From Schizochytrium sp. CCTCC M209059 (taxonomy: Eukaryota; Sar; Bigyra; Thraustochytrida; Thraustochytriidae): a stretch of DNA of 58,712 nt. The stretch lies in contig KN805389.1 in NCBI GenBank assembly GCA_000818945.1, positions 405,489 through 464,200 of the forward strand, given 5' to 3'. The notes under the pieces were generated by a model. The model saw nothing but the letters and a program-made list of their open reading frames with translations, had not been told where the DNA came from and made no database searches. Shown here one piece after another: positions 58,369-58,712 of the stretch (within the stretch, counting starts at the first letter, position 1; the number at the start of each line of letters is the position of its first letter). The position numbers were made by a program, and so were the translations under genes.

Positions 58369-58712
58369 CTTCGCCGTCTTTTGTAGCTTTTACAGAAAAC
58401 AGAACAAGGTACAAGTCTCGCCCGCCAGACGGCAATCCAAGTCGCCTCGCCTTGCTGCGTTGTACGCTCTCTGCGCGCAGCTAGGCAACGCCTTGCTGCG
58501 CCGCGGTCCCCGCGTCGAGCTCGCGCCTGGCGTAGCGTAGTCGCGAGGCGCGGCACAGCGTCCGCAAGCTTCGCTCCGCTTCTCAGATCTGCCTCGCCGA
58601 GGCCCGCGGAGGGGCTCGCGCACGCGGCGTCGCGTCGCGCGCCCTCGCGCCCGCCCTCGCGCCCGCCCGCCGGCAGCTTCCCCTGCGCGCGCCTTCCCGC
58701 GGCGCGGCCCGG
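58369..58712. other. Upstream region of the CaaX-tail gene, to window end
   Basis: No gene seen; GC-rich promoter or leader sequence with GCGCCCTCGCGCCCG repetition near 58640-58670. A gene continuing beyond the window cannot be judged. Confidence 0.4.

Overview
This window is nuclear DNA from a GC-rich, gene-dense, intron-poor protist. Intergenic DNA is full of short tandem repeats, and only three of the 22 genes modelled show clear GT-AG introns. The content is plainly eukaryotic: spliceosomal proteins, a class I myosin with a TH1 tail, a RhoGEF, a nuclear complex I subunit, a mitoribosomal protein and a Fanconi-type protein. The style resembles a labyrinthulomycete/thraustochytrid-like stramenopile, but that placement is inference. 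No tRNA, rRNA, CRISPR array, prophage, insertion sequence or virus was recognised.

Layout. 0-7.5 kb: an eroded LUC7-like splicing factor (-), a JmjC-glycosyltransferase fusion (-), a membrane-anchored PAN-TTL protein (+) head to head with the fusion, and MGST3 (-). 8.3-18.4 kb: a 1501-aa IQ-RhoGEF (+), a polyQ Cys/His-rich protein (+), U2B'' (+), an LRR protein (-) and two-exon mS23 (+). 18.4-26 kb: an IBTK-like RCC1/zinc-finger protein (-), then about 3.8 kb of repeat-bearing DNA with no convincing gene. 26-38 kb: myosin-I (+), three-exon FAAP24-like (+), homocysteine S-methyltransferase (-), ferroportin-like transporter (-), a 2.8 kb non-coding gap with a long inverted repeat, and a secreted PLC-X-like protein (+). 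38-47 kb: TARBP1/Trm3 (-), a PH/coiled-coil protein (-) and NDUFA5 (-). 47-58.7 kb: a MATE transporter (+), a 72-aa two-exon membrane protein (+), ACSF2 (+), an ankyrin-TKL kinase (-) and a CaaX-tailed protein (-).

This is not an operon-like system; most neighbours look functionally unrelated. The strongest candidates for new biology are the single-polypeptide JmjC hydroxylase plus DXD glycosyltransferase, its divergent neighbour that appears to place a tubulin-ligase-like ATP-grasp fold in the secretory lumen, a LUC7 homologue missing most zinc ligands, and a ferroportin-like protein apparently lacking canonical metal ligands.

Several long open frames begin only at TTG or GTG. For a eukaryotic nuclear genome I moved those starts to the first plausible ATG.
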